Of a DNA stretch of 64,000 bases, positions 51,369-59,041 are shown one piece after another (position 1 is the first letter of the stretch; each line of letters begins with the position of its first letter). The DNA is taken from the NCBI GenBank assembly GCA_905339275.1, contig CAJPFK010000015.1, forward strand, positions 106,676-170,675, given 5' to 3'. Below the pieces are notes generated by a model. That model made no database searches and was not told the DNA's origin. It saw nothing but the letters and a program-made list of their open reading frames with translations. The DNA comes from Methylophilaceae bacterium (GTDB lineage Bacteria > Pseudomonadota > Gammaproteobacteria > Burkholderiales > Methylophilaceae). The position numbers and the translations under genes are program-made.

Positions 51369-52370
51369 ATGGGGCGCAGACGTAAATCAAACTTCAATCT
51401 ACCTCCTAGAATGTATCTCAAGCATGGTGCCTATTACTACGTTTCGAGAGAGAACAAATGGACTAGGCTATCAGATGATAAGGCTCTAGCCTTTGCAAAA
51501 TGGGCTGAGATTGAAGGTGAAACACCAAGAGCGGCTGGTAGCGAAAAACCCATTAAGGGCTCAATGGCGGCCTTGATTGAAAAATACATGATTGAGATTG
51601 CACCAAAAAAAGCCAAAGCAACCTATACCGGCAACCTCATGGAAGCAAAGAACCTTAATGAGGTTTTTGGAAACATGCTTGTTCTGGAAGTCAGGCCAAC
51701 ACATATCGCCAAGTATCTCGATATTAGGGGAGTGAAAGCACCTATCAGAGCAAACAGGGAAATATCTTTACTCTCGCATATATTCAGTTATGCCATGCGC
51801 TGGGGTGAGATTGATAGAAACCCTTGTCTAGGCGTTGCAAAGCATCCTGAGAAAGGTCGTGATCGCTACATCACAGATCAAGAGTTTGAAGCCGTTAAAA
51901 AAATAGCCAGCGACTTAATTTCAACTGTAATGGACTTTGCCTACATCACTGCGCTTAGAAAGGGCGACATCCTCTCTCTAAGACTAGATCAGATTACGGA
52001 CGAGGGCATATGGATAAAACAATCCAAGACAGGCGCAAAACAGCTTTATGAATGGACTGAGGGACTTCGTGAAGTTGTATCCAGAGCAAAGCAGCTTAAA
52101 AGACCAATAAGAGGCTTGAATCTGTTTTGCACTAGGCAAGGTCAGTCATATTCAGACACTGGTTTCAAGGCGATGTGGAATCGAGTGCAATTGAAATGGG
52201 CTGAACAAGGTGGAACACGATTTACTTTTCATGACATTAGAGCAAAAGCACTGACAGACGCGAAAAGAATGGGGCTTGATGCGCAATCTCTGGCTGGTCA
52301 TTCAAGTGCTGCAATGACTGAACACTATATAAAACAGCGTGAATTTAAGATCGTGAAAGGACTTAAGTAA
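51369..52370 (+). CDS. tyrosine recombinase / integrase of element 2
   Basis: A 333-residue phage-type integrase: an N-terminal DUF3596-like or arm-type basic region (MGRRRKSNFNLPPRMYLKHG), a core-binding domain (about 60-150), and a catalytic domain with Arg (AYITALRKGDILSLRL), His-x-x-Arg (FTFHDIRAKALTDA), His (LAGHSSAAMTEHYIK) and nucleophile Tyr in EHYIK. It points toward the tRNA-His 3' end, its target. It differs in sequence from the integrase of element 1, consistent with the different tRNA target. Confidence 0.94.
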   Translation: MGRRRKSNFNLPPRMYLKHGAYYYVSRENKWTRLSDDKALAFAKWAEIEGETPRAAGSEKPIKGSMAALIEKYMIEIAPKKAKATYTGNLMEAKNLNEVFGNMLVLEVRPTHIAKYLDIRGVKAPIRANREISLLSHIFSYAMRWGEIDRNPCLGVAKHPEKGRDRYITDQEFEAVKKIASDLISTVMDFAYITALRKGDILSLRLDQITDEGIWIKQSKTGAKQLYEWTEGLREVVSRAKQLKRPIRGLNLFCTRQGQSYSDTGFKAMWNRVQLKWAEQGGTRFTFHDIRAKALTDAKRMGLDAQSLAGHSSAAMTEHYIKQREFKIVKGLK

Positions 52371-52372
52371 GG

Positions 52373-52564
52373 CTAGATTTTCTGCTTGATTCCAGCCTGC
52401 TTGAGAATACTGTTGGCTGTGTGTCTTGATTTCATCGTTACCGGAACGGTTACACAGTCTTTGCCGTCTTTGCACCAAAACTCGTGTGAGCCTTTAGCTT
52501 GACGATATAGCGTATAACCGTTCTGTTTCAGAATGCCGACAACCTGCTTATAAAACTCGGTCAT
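52373..52564 (-). CDS. hicA: HicA-type toxin
   Basis: A 63-residue double-stranded-RNA-binding-fold mRNA interferase: VVGILKQNGYTLYRQAKGSHEFW with the catalytic His27 of the GSH motif, and the typical ending STANSILKQAGI. It stops translation by cutting mRNA when its antitoxin is lost. Its start overlaps the antitoxin stop by 4 bases. Here the antitoxin precedes the toxin, which differs from the classical hicA-hicB order but is known. It probably keeps the element in the population. Confidence 0.93.
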   Translation of the reverse strand: MTEFYKQVVGILKQNGYTLYRQAKGSHEFWCKDGKDCVTVPVTMKSRHTANSILKQAGIKQKI

Positions 52565-52842
52565 GCTGCAATAAGATGGGTATTAAATTGTAGGCGAGTA
52601 TGTTGAGGATGTTGTTTGGTATTTGTTAATTGATGATTAACTTCGAGTAAATCAGGAAGCACTGCTTCAACTTCGCATCTAATCTGATCTAAAGTAGATG
52701 CCTCTACAACCAGACCACGCACAGAAGGACTGGTCGCCACATAAACATTAGCGTCCGCGTCGTACTCAACTTCAATTTTAATCACTAGAGGAACACCTAG
52801 CGAAGCAACAAACATTGATAAAGGCCAATTCAATGGATACAT
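52561..52842 (-). CDS. hicB: HicB-like antitoxin (DUF1902)
   Basis: A 93-residue protein with the partial RNase-H-like fold of HicB/DUF1902 (IKIEVEYDADANVYVATSPSVRGLVVEASTLDQI in two pieces, about 20-55, then VEAVLPDLLEVNHQL). No obvious C-terminal DNA-binding domain, though the last 20 residues are extra. ATG 52842 has AGGAG eight bases upstream. A palindromic operator-like site lies just before it. It neutralises HicA and probably represses the operon. Confidence 0.85.
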   Translation of the reverse strand: MYPLNWPLSMFVASLGVPLVIKIEVEYDADANVYVATSPSVRGLVVEASTLDQIRCEVEAVLPDLLEVNHQLTNTKQHPQHTRLQFNTHLIAA

Positions 52843-52864
52843 GGCATTTACTCCTAAACGGTGA

Positions 52865-52879
52865 TTAGCAGTTTGCTAA
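52865..52879. promoter_or_regulatory. operator-like palindrome upstream of hicB
   Basis: TTAGCA, GTT, TGCTAA: perfect 6-bp arms at 23-37 bases before the hicB start, where autorepression by the HicAB complex is expected. Confidence 0.5.
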
Positions 52880-52946
52880 ACAACTGCATTATATATACAG
52901 CTCAATGGTTTGGACAGGGTTTATAGGGTACGGTTCTGACACAACA

Positions 52947-52966
52947 TATTAGACAATCGTCTAATA
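52947..52966. repeat. 8-bp palindrome near the right end of element 2
   Basis: TATTAGAC, AATC, GTCTAATA: perfect arms about 45 bases from the attachment repeat. Possible integrase or excisionase arm site; a second promoter operator cannot be excluded. Confidence 0.5.
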
Positions 52967-53011
52967 AATCAGCCTTGAGTTAAACCAGTGGTTTTGTAAC
53001 TGCTTAAATAT

Positions 53012-53057
53012 ATGGGGTGGCTGATGGGGCTCGAACCCACGACAACTGGAATCACAA
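53012..53057 (-). repeat. right attachment repeat of element 2 (inside tRNA-His)
   Basis: 46-bp copy identical to 47996-48041; it forms the 3' part of the intact tRNA-His gene. Confidence 0.95.
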
Positions 53058-53088
53058 TCCAGGGCTCTACCAACTGAGCTACAGCCAC
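53013..53088 (-). tRNA. tRNA-His (GTG)
   Basis: Cloverleaf on the minus strand with acceptor GTGGCTG/CAGCCAC, anticodon GTG in ATTGTGATT, T-arm GGGTTCGAGCCCC and an encoded CCA. Base 53089 gives the extra 5' G that tRNA-His needs opposite C73. Target of element 2, kept intact. Confidence 0.97.
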
Positions 53089-53116
53089 CATCGAGACTGA
53101 CTAGATATCAGAAACT

Positions 53117-53193
53117 TGGCCTGCCCGACAGGAATCGAACCTGTAACCCCCAGCTTAGAAGGCTGGTGCTCTATCCGATTGAGCTACGGGCAG
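53117..53193 (-). tRNA. tRNA-Arg (TCT)
   Basis: Minus-strand cloverleaf with acceptor CTGCCCG/CGGGCAG, anticodon TCT in the loop CTTCTAA, T-arm AGGTTCGATTCCT and encoded CCA. It lies 29 bases upstream of tRNA-His in the same transcript. Confidence 0.97.
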
Positions 53194-53229
53194 ATTGTCG
53201 GGCAATCTAGAATTATCATTACGAGAATC

Positions 53230-53306
53230 TGGTCGGGGTGGAGAGATTCGAACTCCCGACATCCTGCTCCCAAAGCAGGCGCGCTACCAGACTACGCTAC
53301 ACCCCG
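53230..53306 (-). tRNA. tRNA-Pro (TGG)
   Basis: Minus-strand cloverleaf with acceptor CGGGGTG/CACCCCG, anticodon TGG in TTTGGGA, T-arm GAGTTCGAATCTC and encoded CCA. First gene of the Pro-Arg-His cluster and divergent from folD. Confidence 0.97.
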
Positions 53307-53417
53307 AGGGCGTGAAATATATAACAAAGTGCTTATCAGGTCAATTCTAATCTTATCTGATAGTCGGATTAATTAGCATACCCTGCTAAAATAGTGGTTT
53401 TTTCACTCACATAGTTT

Positions 53418-54281
53418 ATGTCAGCACAAATCATTAATGGCAAAGTCATCGCAGAAGAATTGCTACTTAGCCTGAAGGCACAAATTGATACTCGTATCGC
53501 CCAAGGTAAACGTGCGCCTTGCCTCGCTGTGATCTTGATCGGTGAAGACCCAGCCTCAGCGATTTATGTACGCAACAAGCGGCTTGCTTGCGATAAAGTG
53601 GGCATCACATCACTTGCCTATAATTTGCCTGACACAACGACAGAGGCTGAACTATTTACACTTATCAACAAACTGAATACTGACGATACTGTGGATGGCA
53701 TCTTGGTGCAATCGCCTTTGCCAGCACAGATCGACGAAAAATTAATCATCGAAGGCATCAGTCCAGATAAAGACGTCGATGGCTTTCACCCCTACAACAT
53801 TGGCAGGTTAGCTGTACGTCAACCGACATTACGCTCATGTACTCCTTTTGGCATCATCAAAATGTTAGAAGCTACCAAGATTGAGTTGTTAGGGTTGGAT
53901 GCTGTGGTAGTGGGCGTGTCTAATCACGTGGGGCGCCCGATGGCATTAGAACTGCTGCTTGCTGGCTGCACAGTGACCTGCTGCCATCGCCACACAAAGG
54001 ATCTGGCTGCTAACGTGGCACGTGCTGACATTGTCGTCTCAGCAGCCGGCAAAGCAGGGCTTATCAAGGGTGAGTGGATCAAACCTGGTGCTGTTGTGAT
54101 TGATATCGGTATCAATCGGTTAGCAGATGGAAGCCTCAGTGGTGACGTTGAGTTTGCCATCGCGAAAGCGCACGCTGGATGGATTACGCCAGTTCCCGGT
54201 GGTGTAGGACCAATGACAGTTGCAACCTTGATGGAAAATACCCTGCTTGCCCAGACTTTGCGCGAATCTTCAATATCTTAG
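53418..54281 (+). CDS. folD: bifunctional methylene-THF dehydrogenase / methenyl-THF cyclohydrolase
   Basis: Interconverts 5,10-methylene-, methenyl- and 10-formyl-tetrahydrofolate with NADP, central to one-carbon metabolism and purine supply. The 287-residue protein shows [23 protein letters not shown] in two blocks, [14 protein letters not shown] near 97, [15 protein letters not shown], the nucleotide loop [18 protein letters not shown] near 160 and the closing [19 protein letters not shown]. It stands alone, divergent from the tRNA cluster. Confidence 0.97.
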   Translation: MSAQIINGKVIAEELLLSLKAQIDTRIAQGKRAPCLAVILIGEDPASAIYVRNKRLACDKVGITSLAYNLPDTTTEAELFTLINKLNTDDTVDGILVQSPLPAQIDEKLIIEGISPDKDVDGFHPYNIGRLAVRQPTLRSCTPFGIIKMLEATKIELLGLDAVVVGVSNHVGRPMALELLLAGCTVTCCHRHTKDLAANVARADIVVSAAGKAGLIKGEWIKPGAVVIDIGINRLADGSLSGDVEFAIAKAHAGWITPVPGGVGPMTVATLMENTLLAQTLRESSIS

Positions 54282-54402
54282 GCAGATTAAACCCATTAAA
54301 ATACATGCTGGACATTATTCCTAATCGTAGTAAACTTGCGCCTGCTTTATTTTTCTGTTAACGCTGTTTTTCGAAATCGAGGCTATACCTCGCGAGACCA
54401 CA

Positions 54403-54825
54403 ATGGCTGAAGTAATCTCTAGACAATTCGTTCCTTACCAACCGCAACCCGGTGAGGAGTACATGAATGAAAAACAACTCAATCATTTCCGTCAGATTCT
54501 TAACGACTGGAAATCCGAGCTGAGTCATGACATTGACCGTACCGTGCACACCATGCAGGATGAGGTCACCATGTTTGCCGACCCCAATGACCGCGCAAGC
54601 CAGGAATCTGACATGGCGCTCGAATTACGCAATCGTGACCGTGAACGCAAACTGATCAAGAAGATCGACGAAACGCTGAGCAAGATCAATGAAGGCGAGT
54701 ACGGCTACTGCAATAGCTGCGGCGTGGAAATCGGCCTCAAGCGGCTGGAAGCACGTCCGACTGCAACCCAGTGCATCGATTGCAAAACCCTGGACGAAAT
54801 TCGTGAGAAACAAGTAGCCAAGTAA
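54403..54825 (+). CDS. dksA: RNA polymerase-binding transcription factor DksA
   Basis: Binds the secondary channel of RNA polymerase and, with ppGpp, represses rRNA and activates amino-acid genes. 140 residues: coiled coil (about 28-100) with the tip Asp residues in FADPNDRASQESDM, and the four-Cys zinc finger CNSC...CIDC (about 104-128) in a classic DksA with all four cysteines. The family-conserved PYQPQPGEEYMNE supports the start at 54403 over the ATG at 54463. It lies 120 bases after folD. Confidence 0.96.
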   Translation: MAEVISRQFVPYQPQPGEEYMNEKQLNHFRQILNDWKSELSHDIDRTVHTMQDEVTMFADPNDRASQESDMALELRNRDRERKLIKKIDETLSKINEGEYGYCNSCGVEIGLKRLEARPTATQCIDCKTLDEIREKQVAK

Positions 54826-54981
54826 GCCTGGCTGCTTGTTTTCAGTGAGGCCTGATGCGCATAGCGCGTTAGAAACTAACCCCCCCGCCCCGCTTCAATT
54901 CGTTGTCTGTTTTCGGTTGAAACATAGCAACTTGTGCAGCAAGTTACACCAGAGTTGAAAATTCGATGAGTTCCACACAAT

Positions 54982-55010
54982 AAAAAAGGCCGGAATATCC
55001 GGCCTTTTTT
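54982..55010. terminator. terminator after pnp
   Basis: AAAAAAGGCCGG, loop, CCGGCCTTTTTT: near-perfect stem flanked by A and T runs, 12 bases past the pnp stop on the minus strand; symmetric, so it may serve both strands. About 155 bases of C-rich spacer without a gene lie between dksA and here. Confidence 0.9.
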
Positions 55011-55021
55011 ATTTCACCAAA

Positions 55022-57154
55022 TTACTCTGCCGGCTGCTCTGCCTCGGCCTTTTCCTCTACGACAGGAGGATCAATCAGCGCCTTCATGCTCAGGCGCACA
55101 CGACCCTTCTCGTCAGCCTCGACTACCTTGACTTTCACTACCTGGCCTTCCTTGAGGAAGTCGGAGACGGCATTCACACGCTGATGCGCGATTTGCGAAA
55201 TGTGCAGCAGGCCATCCTTGCCAGGCAACAATGAAACGATCGCGCCAAAATCAAGCAGCTTGATCACGGTGCCTTCATAACTCTGGCCGATTTCGACTTC
55301 CGCAGTAATCGCCTCGATACGCTTTTTGGCTTCTTCGCCTGCATCGGCATTAACGCAACCGATCTTGATGGTACCGTCATCTTCGATATCGATCGTCGTG
55401 CCAGTCTCTTCGGTCAGCGCACGGATCACTGCGCCGCCCTTGCCGATGACATCACGAATCTTCTCGGGATTGATCTTCAGGGTGATGATGCGTGGAGCAA
55501 ATGCAGAAAGCTCCTGGCGGACTTCAGCCATTCCCTGCTTCATGATACCGAGAATATGCATGCGGCCTTCCTTCGCCTGCGAAAGCGCAACCTGCATGAT
55601 TTCCTTGGTGATGCCGGTAATCTTGATATCCATTTGCAGTGCAGTCACACCTTCTTCGGTACCTGCCACCTTGAAATCCATATCACCCAGGTGATCCTCA
55701 TCACCCAGGATATCGGTCAGAACCGCAACACGGTTGCCTTCCTTGATCAGGCCCATCGCCACGCCGGCAACCGGCGCCTTGATTGGCACGCCTGCATCCA
55801 TCAGCGCCAGCGTACCGCCACATACCGATGCCATGGAGCTGGAACCGTTGGATTCCATGATTTCCGACACCAGTCGAATGGTGTAGCCGAACTCTTCCTG
55901 GCTTGGCAGCACGGCGACCAGTGCACGCTTCGCCAGGCGTCCATGGCCGATTTCACGGCGCTTTGGTGTACCGACACGGCCGGTTTCACCGGTGGAGAAT
56001 GGCGGGAAGTTGTAGTGCAGCATGAAGCGGTCGGTGTATTCACCCTGCAAGGCATCAATGATCTGCTCATCGCGCCCTGTGCCCAGGGTAGCTACCACCA
56101 GGGCCTGGGTTTCGCCGCGGGTAAACAGCGCTGAACCATGTGTACGTGGCAGAACACCGGTACGGACGCTGATCGGACGAACCGTACGTGTATCCCGGCC
56201 ATCGATGCGCGGCTCACCGTTCAGAATCTGGCCGCGAACCGTTTTTGCTTCCAGGTTGAACAGTTCGGTCTTGATCTTGTTCGCCTCTTCGGTCGAAGTC
56301 TCTTCCGTAATCAGTTCGGCAAACACGCGATTCTTGATTTCTTCCAGCTTGGCAGAACGCTCGCTCTTGGCCTTGATCTTGAATGCATCGTTGACATCCT
56401 GAGCTGCCAGTGCCGCAACCTTTTCGATCAAGGCAGTATCCGCTTCCGGCGGTACCCAATCCCATGGCTCCTTACCGACTTCGGCAGCCAGTTCGTTGAT
56501 GACGTTGATTACTGCCTGCATCTGCTCATGGCCAAATACAACCGAACCCAACATCACGTCTTCAGGCAATTCCTTCGCTTCCGATTCCACCATCAACACG
56601 GCTGAATCCGTGGCTGCAACAACCAGGTCCAGATCGGACTCCTTCAACTGGCTTGCAGTCGGGTTCAGCACATACTCGCCATTGACATAACCGACGCGGG
56701 CGGCACCGATCGGGCCGTAGAACGGAATGCCTGAAATAGCCAATGCCGCAGAAGCCCCGATAATCGCCGGGATATCGGAATCAATCTCGCTGTCGGACGA
56801 CATGACGGTCGCGATGATCTGCACTTCATTGTAGAAGGCATCCGGGAATAATGGGCGCAATGGACGGTCGATCAAGCGGGATGTCAGTGTCTCTTTTTCG
56901 GAAGGGCGGCCTTCGCGTTTGAAAAAACCACCCGGAATCTTGCCGGCAGCATACGTTTTTTCCTGGTAGTCCACAGTCAACGGAAAGAAATCCTGGCCTG
57001 CCTTGACATCATGCCTGCCCACAACCGTTACCAACACGACCGTATCACCATAACTTACCATCACGGCGCCATCGGCCTGGCGAGCAATCTCACCGGTTTC
57101 CAGGGTGAGCTCATGCGCACCGTATTGAATTGTCTTTTTCACTTTATTAAACAT
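55022..57154 (-). CDS. pnp: polyribonucleotide nucleotidyltransferase (PNPase)
   Basis: Phosphorolytic 3'-5' exoribonuclease of the degradosome. 710 residues from [12 protein letters not shown]: two RNase PH-like domains (about 1-140 and 310-540; [55 protein letters not shown]), a helical linker, a KH domain (about 555-610; [15 protein letters not shown]) and an S1 domain (about 620-690; [26 protein letters not shown]). ATG 57154 has a GAGGAC-like site; the longer frame to 57172 adds six residues only. Downstream of rpsO in the standard order. Confidence 0.97.
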   Translation of the reverse strand: MFNKVKKTIQYGAHELTLETGEIARQADGAVMVSYGDTVVLVTVVGRHDVKAGQDFFPLTVDYQEKTYAAGKIPGGFFKREGRPSEKETLTSRLIDRPLRPLFPDAFYNEVQIIATVMSSDSEIDSDIPAIIGASAALAISGIPFYGPIGAARVGYVNGEYVLNPTASQLKESDLDLVVAATDSAVLMVESEAKELPEDVMLGSVVFGHEQMQAVINVINELAAEVGKEPWDWVPPEADTALIEKVAALAAQDVNDAFKIKAKSERSAKLEEIKNRVFAELITEETSTEEANKIKTELFNLEAKTVRGQILNGEPRIDGRDTRTVRPISVRTGVLPRTHGSALFTRGETQALVVATLGTGRDEQIIDALQGEYTDRFMLHYNFPPFSTGETGRVGTPKRREIGHGRLAKRALVAVLPSQEEFGYTIRLVSEIMESNGSSSMASVCGGTLALMDAGVPIKAPVAGVAMGLIKEGNRVAVLTDILGDEDHLGDMDFKVAGTEEGVTALQMDIKITGITKEIMQVALSQAKEGRMHILGIMKQGMAEVRQELSAFAPRIITLKINPEKIRDVIGKGGAVIRALTEETGTTIDIEDDGTIKIGCVNADAGEEAKKRIEAITAEVEIGQSYEGTVIKLLDFGAIVSLLPGKDGLLHISQIAHQRVNAVSDFLKEGQVVKVKVVEADEKGRVRLSMKALIDPPVVEEKAEAEQPAE

Positions 57155-57246
57155 AATCTGTCCTCTTCTCATCTATCTACACAATTCACTCTTACTGTTC
57201 TAGAGTGTTCTCAAATCAAAGTATTTTTTACAAAATACTGTCCAGC

Positions 57247-57301
57247 AAAAAAGCCAAAAGCATCGCGCAACCAAATGTCGACGCGATGCTTTCGGCTTTT
57301 G
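57247..57301 (-). terminator. hairpin between rpsO and pnp
   Basis: AAAAGCC-A-AAAGCATCGCG pairs with CGCGATGCTTT-C-GGCTTTT, an 18-bp stem with one mismatch and a 14-base loop, followed on the minus strand by a T-run. It sits 41 bases past the rpsO stop, so pnp is partly separated from rpsO; in E. coli a hairpin here is an RNase III and termination site. Confidence 0.85.
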
Positions 57302-57341
57302 TATCAATTCACAAATTAATAACTTGTTTGTGAATAATGAA

Positions 57342-57611
57342 TTATTTACGCAGACCCAGACGCTCAATCAAGCTACGATAACGGTCAGCATTTTTGCGCT
57401 TGAGATAATCAAGCAGCTTGCGACGTTGACTTACCATCGCCAGCAGGCCACGACGTGAGTGATGGTCTTTTGCATTGACTTTGAAATGCTCTGTCAGCGT
57501 GCTGATACGACTAGTGAGCAAAGCCACCTGCACTTCCGGGGAGCCGGTGTCGTTCTGTGCCTGTTGATAATCGCCAACAATCTTGGCTTTTTCTGCTGTC
57601 GTAATTGACAT
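57342..57611 (-). CDS. rpsO: 30S ribosomal protein S15
   Basis: Primary 16S-binding protein of the small subunit and repressor of its own translation in several bacteria. 89 residues, start [16 protein letters not shown], with the conserved [15 protein letters not shown] and [21 protein letters not shown]. The longer frame to 57695 is rejected because S15 begins at this Met and a GGAG site precedes it. Confidence 0.98.
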   Translation of the reverse strand: MSITTAEKAKIVGDYQQAQNDTGSPEVQVALLTSRISTLTEHFKVNAKDHHSRRGLLAMVSQRRKLLDYLKRKNADRYRSLIERLGLRK

Positions 57612-57722
57612 GTTTTCTCCTGGATCTTTTTTACTTTCAGTAACCGCGCATTTTAACCTTAAAAGCGCTGACTTATCAAGCATCTGATTGCTCAAATCTC
57701 AAATCATTTGGCGCGCCAATCG

Positions 57723-58634
57723 TTATGCACGCATTGCCAGCAATCTTCGCGGCGCCACCCTTCCATCAGAATCCAATTCACCAAGGCCAAGAAACCGGCC
57801 ATCATCCTTGTATATCCTGAACAAACCACCGGCATTCAAGCCCGACTTCCATACACTTTGGCCTTGCAACAAATAAAACGCACTGTCCTGGTCCAGCACC
57901 ACCGCAGGTAAATCAATCACGGAGGCATCGACAGGCAAAAGAATCTCGTCACGCGCCGTCGCCGTCATCTCTTCGAGCTGTTCCATGGTAAATGCATCCT
58001 GCAACCTGAAATGCGCCGTGCTCAATCTGCGCAAGCCCGCCAGATGGGCGCCGCAACCGAGCGCACGGCCAATGTCTTCAGCCAGCGTGCGGATATACGT
58101 GCCTTTGCTGCAGACCACGTTGATCTCGAGCCGATGCGCCTCCCGATCGAATCCGTTTAATTCGATATCGAAAATGGTAATCCGGCGCGCAGGGCGCGAA
58201 ATCTCCACACCGTCTCGCGCATACTCGTAAAGCGCCTTGCCTGCATGCTTGAGCGCCGAATACATGGGCGGCACCTGTTCGATTTGACCGACAAAACGCT
58301 TGAGCACCAAGCATAACTGCTCTTGTGTTACGTTGACTTCGGCACGACTGACCACTTCGCCTTCCGCATCGCCCGTTGTTGTCGTGCTGCCCAGTTGAAT
58401 CAGTGCCCGATAGCTTTTATCGGCATCAAGCAGGAAATGCGAGAACTTGGTCGCTTCGCCCAGACATATCGGCAAAAGGCCCGTTGCCAAAGGATCCAGG
58501 CTACCCGTATGACCGGCTTTCGCGGCCTGGTAGAGCCTCTTGACTTGCTGCAATGCCTGGTTGGAAGACAATCCCAGCGGCTTGTCGAGTAATAGCACGC
58601 CATCGATGGCGCGCTTGACGCGTTTGAATTGCAT
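57723..58634 (-). CDS. truB: tRNA pseudouridine-55 synthase
   Basis: Makes pseudouridine 55 in the T-loop of most tRNAs. 303 residues: GVLLLDKPLGLSSNQALQQV near 12, the catalytic Asp in GHTGSLDPLATGLLP near 41-55, YSALKHAGKALYEYAR, and a C-terminal PUA-like region (about 245-303). It lies 26 bases after rbfA and 111 before rpsO. Confidence 0.96.
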   Translation of the reverse strand: MQFKRVKRAIDGVLLLDKPLGLSSNQALQQVKRLYQAAKAGHTGSLDPLATGLLPICLGEATKFSHFLLDADKSYRALIQLGSTTTTGDAEGEVVSRAEVNVTQEQLCLVLKRFVGQIEQVPPMYSALKHAGKALYEYARDGVEISRPARRITIFDIELNGFDREAHRLEINVVCSKGTYIRTLAEDIGRALGCGAHLAGLRRLSTAHFRLQDAFTMEQLEEMTATARDEILLPVDASVIDLPAVVLDQDSAFYLLQGQSVWKSGLNAGGLFRIYKDDGRFLGLGELDSDGRVAPRRLLAMRA

Positions 58635-58660
58635 GTTTAGGCGCTTACCGCAGGTGGCGG

Positions 58661-59041
58661 TTAGTTTGATTGCTCGTCTTTTTTGCCGGGAATCAGTTGA
58701 TCCGGCGCCAGCGCTTCATCAATCAACTGGGAAAGACGCATGCCGCGGTCAATCGAGGCATCGTAGATAAAATGCAACTGAGGCACTGTACGCAGCAACA
58801 TGCGCTTACCGAGCTGGCTACGCAGAAAACCTGCCGATTTCTCCAGGCCTTTCTGCAACTCCGCCGTGCCTGCCTTTGCGCTGTAGTAAATCTTTGCGTG
58901 TGCCATGTCGCCGCTCACTTCAACCTCGGTAAGGGTCACCATGCCAATGCGTGGGTCCTTGACTTCAAATTGCAGCAAATCCGCGAGTTCTCGCTGGATT
59001 TGCTCTGCAACCCGGTCGCTGCGTGAAAACTCTTTAGCCAT
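58661..59041 (-). CDS. rbfA: ribosome-binding factor A
   Basis: Assembly factor for the 30S subunit that helps mature the 16S 5' end. 126 residues, one KH-like domain: SDRVAEQIQRELADLLQFEVKDPRIGMVTLTEVE in two strands and RSQLGKRMLLRTVPQLHFIYD. Its start overlaps the infB stop by one base (TAATG). Confidence 0.95.
   Translation of the reverse strand: MAKEFSRSDRVAEQIQRELADLLQFEVKDPRIGMVTLTEVEVSGDMAHAKIYYSAKAGTAELQKGLEKSAGFLRSQLGKRMLLRTVPQLHFIYDASIDRGMRLSQLIDEALAPDQLIPGKKDEQSN

Larger units (their letters stand above)
47996..53057. mobile_element. integrated element 2 (about 5 kb, tRNA-His site)
   Basis: Bounded by a 46-bp direct repeat from the tRNA-His 3' end. Its DNA is clearly more AT-rich than its surroundings. 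From the left: cargo of three plus-strand genes (small protein, SDH/ClpP-type protease, unknown), rep, a DUF4224 gene, tyrosine integrase pointing at the tRNA, and a HicAB pair on the opposite strand by the right end. No relaxase, capsid or packaging gene is present. It is homologous in rep and in plan to element 1, 27 kb away. Confidence 0.9.
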
